From Plenodomus lindquistii (taxonomy: Eukaryota > Ascomycota > Dothideomycetes > Pleosporales > Leptosphaeriaceae), in assembly GCA_025504975.1 (NCBI GenBank), contig JANUWI010000002.1:2046001-2110000 (forward strand): a stretch of 64,000 bases of DNA. The letters are read 5' to 3'. Position 1 is the first letter of the stretch. Each line of letters opens with the position of its first letter. Below the pieces are notes generated by a model that was given only the letters and a program-made list of their open reading frames with translations, did not search any database and had not been told where the DNA came from. This document shows, piece by piece, positions 62,901-64,000 of this stretch. Position numbers and translations under genes: made by a program.

Positions 62901-64000
62901 TAGCTATACTAGCTAGCTATTTATTTAGAATATTAATAGTAATTACAGCCTAGTATAAACTAGACCTTAAATAATTTAATATTATAAATATGTTTATACA
63001 CGTAGTAATAGACTAAATTATCTATATACATATACTAAAAAGCTATTAGAAAGCTAGTATAATTCTATAAGTTAATAAAGTATTATATAGCTTTAGAATT
63101 TTACTACTACTCTAGTAGAAAGAGTTTACAGTAACTTTATAGAGGCTTAGCTTTAAAACTATACTATATAAACTATACTACTTTATTAAAAGTAGTATTA
63201 TTATTTTCCTTTACGTTAATAATATTATTATAGCTTATCTAATAAAGTAGAATTAGTAGGCTACTAAAGTAATAAAGTAGCTAAAAAAGTAGTATATAAT
63301 TACTAGAGGATATAACTTATAATAGTTCTTTAGAATAGAGATAATCTATAACTAAGCCTCGCGCTAGATCTAACTTTTCTAGGCTTTCTACTACAATAAA
63401 ATTAGTTAACTAATTAATAATTAAAGGGTAGTATATAATACTTTAATAGTAGCTATTAAACTATTACTAAATAATAAACTAGTAAACTATACAGACATTA
63501 ATAAATATTAATAAAAAATTAAATTACTTTTATTTACTATAGTTACTACGTAACTAGACATTTTATTTACTATATTATAACTAGTAAAGTATTTTACTAA
63601 TTCTAGCTATAAATATTATAAAGCTATAGACTAAATTTTAATATATTTTTAAAATACTAAATTAATTATATTATAACTTAGAGGTAGCTTACGCTTTTAA
63701 ATTATAAATAACGCCTTTTTTACTAATAATATATAAAATAGAAAAAGTTTATAGAGCTATATAATTAAGCTATATAATAGGCTTATTACCTAGAAAGTAA
63801 ATAAATAGAATATAGTAACTACGTTAACTACTAAAACTAAACTTTTTACTTTATTCTAAGTTACTAAAAAAGCTTTTTTTATTTTAAAGCTACTTTAAAA
63901 GCTCTACGTTAAAATTAAACTAGAACCTATTATTATTAAATGCAATAATTAATAGACTATCTAACTATTTACTATAGAGGTTTTAAAGCTCTAAACTAAG
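59985..64000 (+). pseudogene. RIP-inactivated pol of Copia E (partial)
   Basis: Protease, integrase, reverse transcriptase and part of RNase H can be followed by comparison with the intact pol. The frame is interrupted by many TAG/TAA codons from TGG and CAA/CAG, and by the miniature transposon at 62108-62845. Confidence 0.9.
62108..62845. mobile_element. 738-bp miniature inverted-repeat DNA transposon (Tc1/mariner-like), inserted in Copia E
   Basis: It is flanked by TA (62106-62107 and 62846-62847); Copia E is continuous across it. Imperfect terminal inverted repeats begin CGTTAGGAAA and, from the other end, CGTCGGGAAA. About 200 bp at each end are inverted arms carrying tandem TTTACCTC/GAGGTAAAT motifs. 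The middle (62,340-62,640) is AT-rich. There is no transposase, so it is non-autonomous. It retains more G, C and CpA than the surrounding DNA. Confidence 0.8.

Larger units (their letters stand above)
58552..64000 (+). mobile_element. Copia element E, RIP-mutated sister of the intact Copia, cut by the window end
   Basis: From its first base E follows the intact element (read on its own strand) base for base, with C-to-T and G-to-A changes dominating: LTR 58552-58738, leader, gag, pol. Leaving out the 738-bp insertion and one TA, 4,709 nt of E correspond to exactly 4,709 nt of the intact copy (37194 down to 32486), so no net indel is present. About 480 nt should follow beyond the window. The gag ATG has become ATA at 58794, and stops are everywhere. 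Confidence 0.95.

Noticed and set aside
14112..64000. Inserted mitochondrial DNA, given the AT richness
   Set aside because: The content is LTR retroelements and pogo transposons with transition-type mutation at CpA/TpG; no mitochondrial gene is seen. A centromeric role cannot be judged from sequence alone.

Overview
The window looks like a chromosome segment from a filamentous ascomycete (Pezizomycotina, probably Dothideomycetes). The genes have short introns (49-70 bp, GTAAGT-type donors, CTAAC/CTGAC-like branch points), fungal-type protein families, and an abrupt switch at about 14.1 kb from GC-balanced gene-rich DNA to an AT-rich isochore. That isochore is full of retroelements mutated in the manner of repeat-induced point mutation (RIP): TpA is in excess, CpA/TpG are scarce, and stops occur in every frame. 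I cannot name the species.

Gene-rich part, 1-14,100: the start of a minus-strand gene with an eIF4E-binding-type motif; mre11 (minus, 4 exons, DNA-break repair nuclease); a divergent mitochondrial small-subunit S19 gene (plus, 4 exons); taf10 (minus, TFIID/SAGA subunit, convergent with S19); about 2.9 kb with only a doubtful ORF and a strong hairpin; a La-motif RNA-binding protein gene (plus) whose conserved C-terminal module continues downstream but is broken by two TGA codons; and a fungal conserved gene of the type often labelled casein kinase II beta-2-like.

AT-rich part, 14,100-64,000: a nested transposon landscape resolved by LTRs, terminal inverted repeats and target-site duplications. 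(A) A mutated Gypsy element, 15,015-24,351, carries a pogo/Fot1 transposon at 21,570-23,415. (D) A mutated Copia element, 25,546-37,419, has 182-bp LTRs and a tttat duplication. A completely unmutated Copia element of a different family, 32,006-37,194, is inserted in it, with identical 187-bp LTRs and a perfect actac duplication. (B) A second copy of the Gypsy family, 39,749-54,754, is split by (C), a third full copy at 46,131-53,631. A second pogo element lies at 56,138-57,984. (E) A RIP-mutated copy of the same family as the intact Copia runs from 58,552 to the window end and contains a 738-bp TA-flanked miniature DNA transposon. Minisatellites and hairpin repeats fill 37.5-39.7 kb.

The most interesting system is the intact Copia element. 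Gag and Pol lie in one uninterrupted reading frame separated by a single UGA followed directly by CUA, a known leaky stop context. The RIP-mutated sister copy E has a stop (TAA CTA) at the same position. The primer-binding site fits a tRNA-Lys(CUU) 5' half. E is collinear with the intact copy over 4,709 nt with no net length difference, so the pair is a natural before/after record of RIP.
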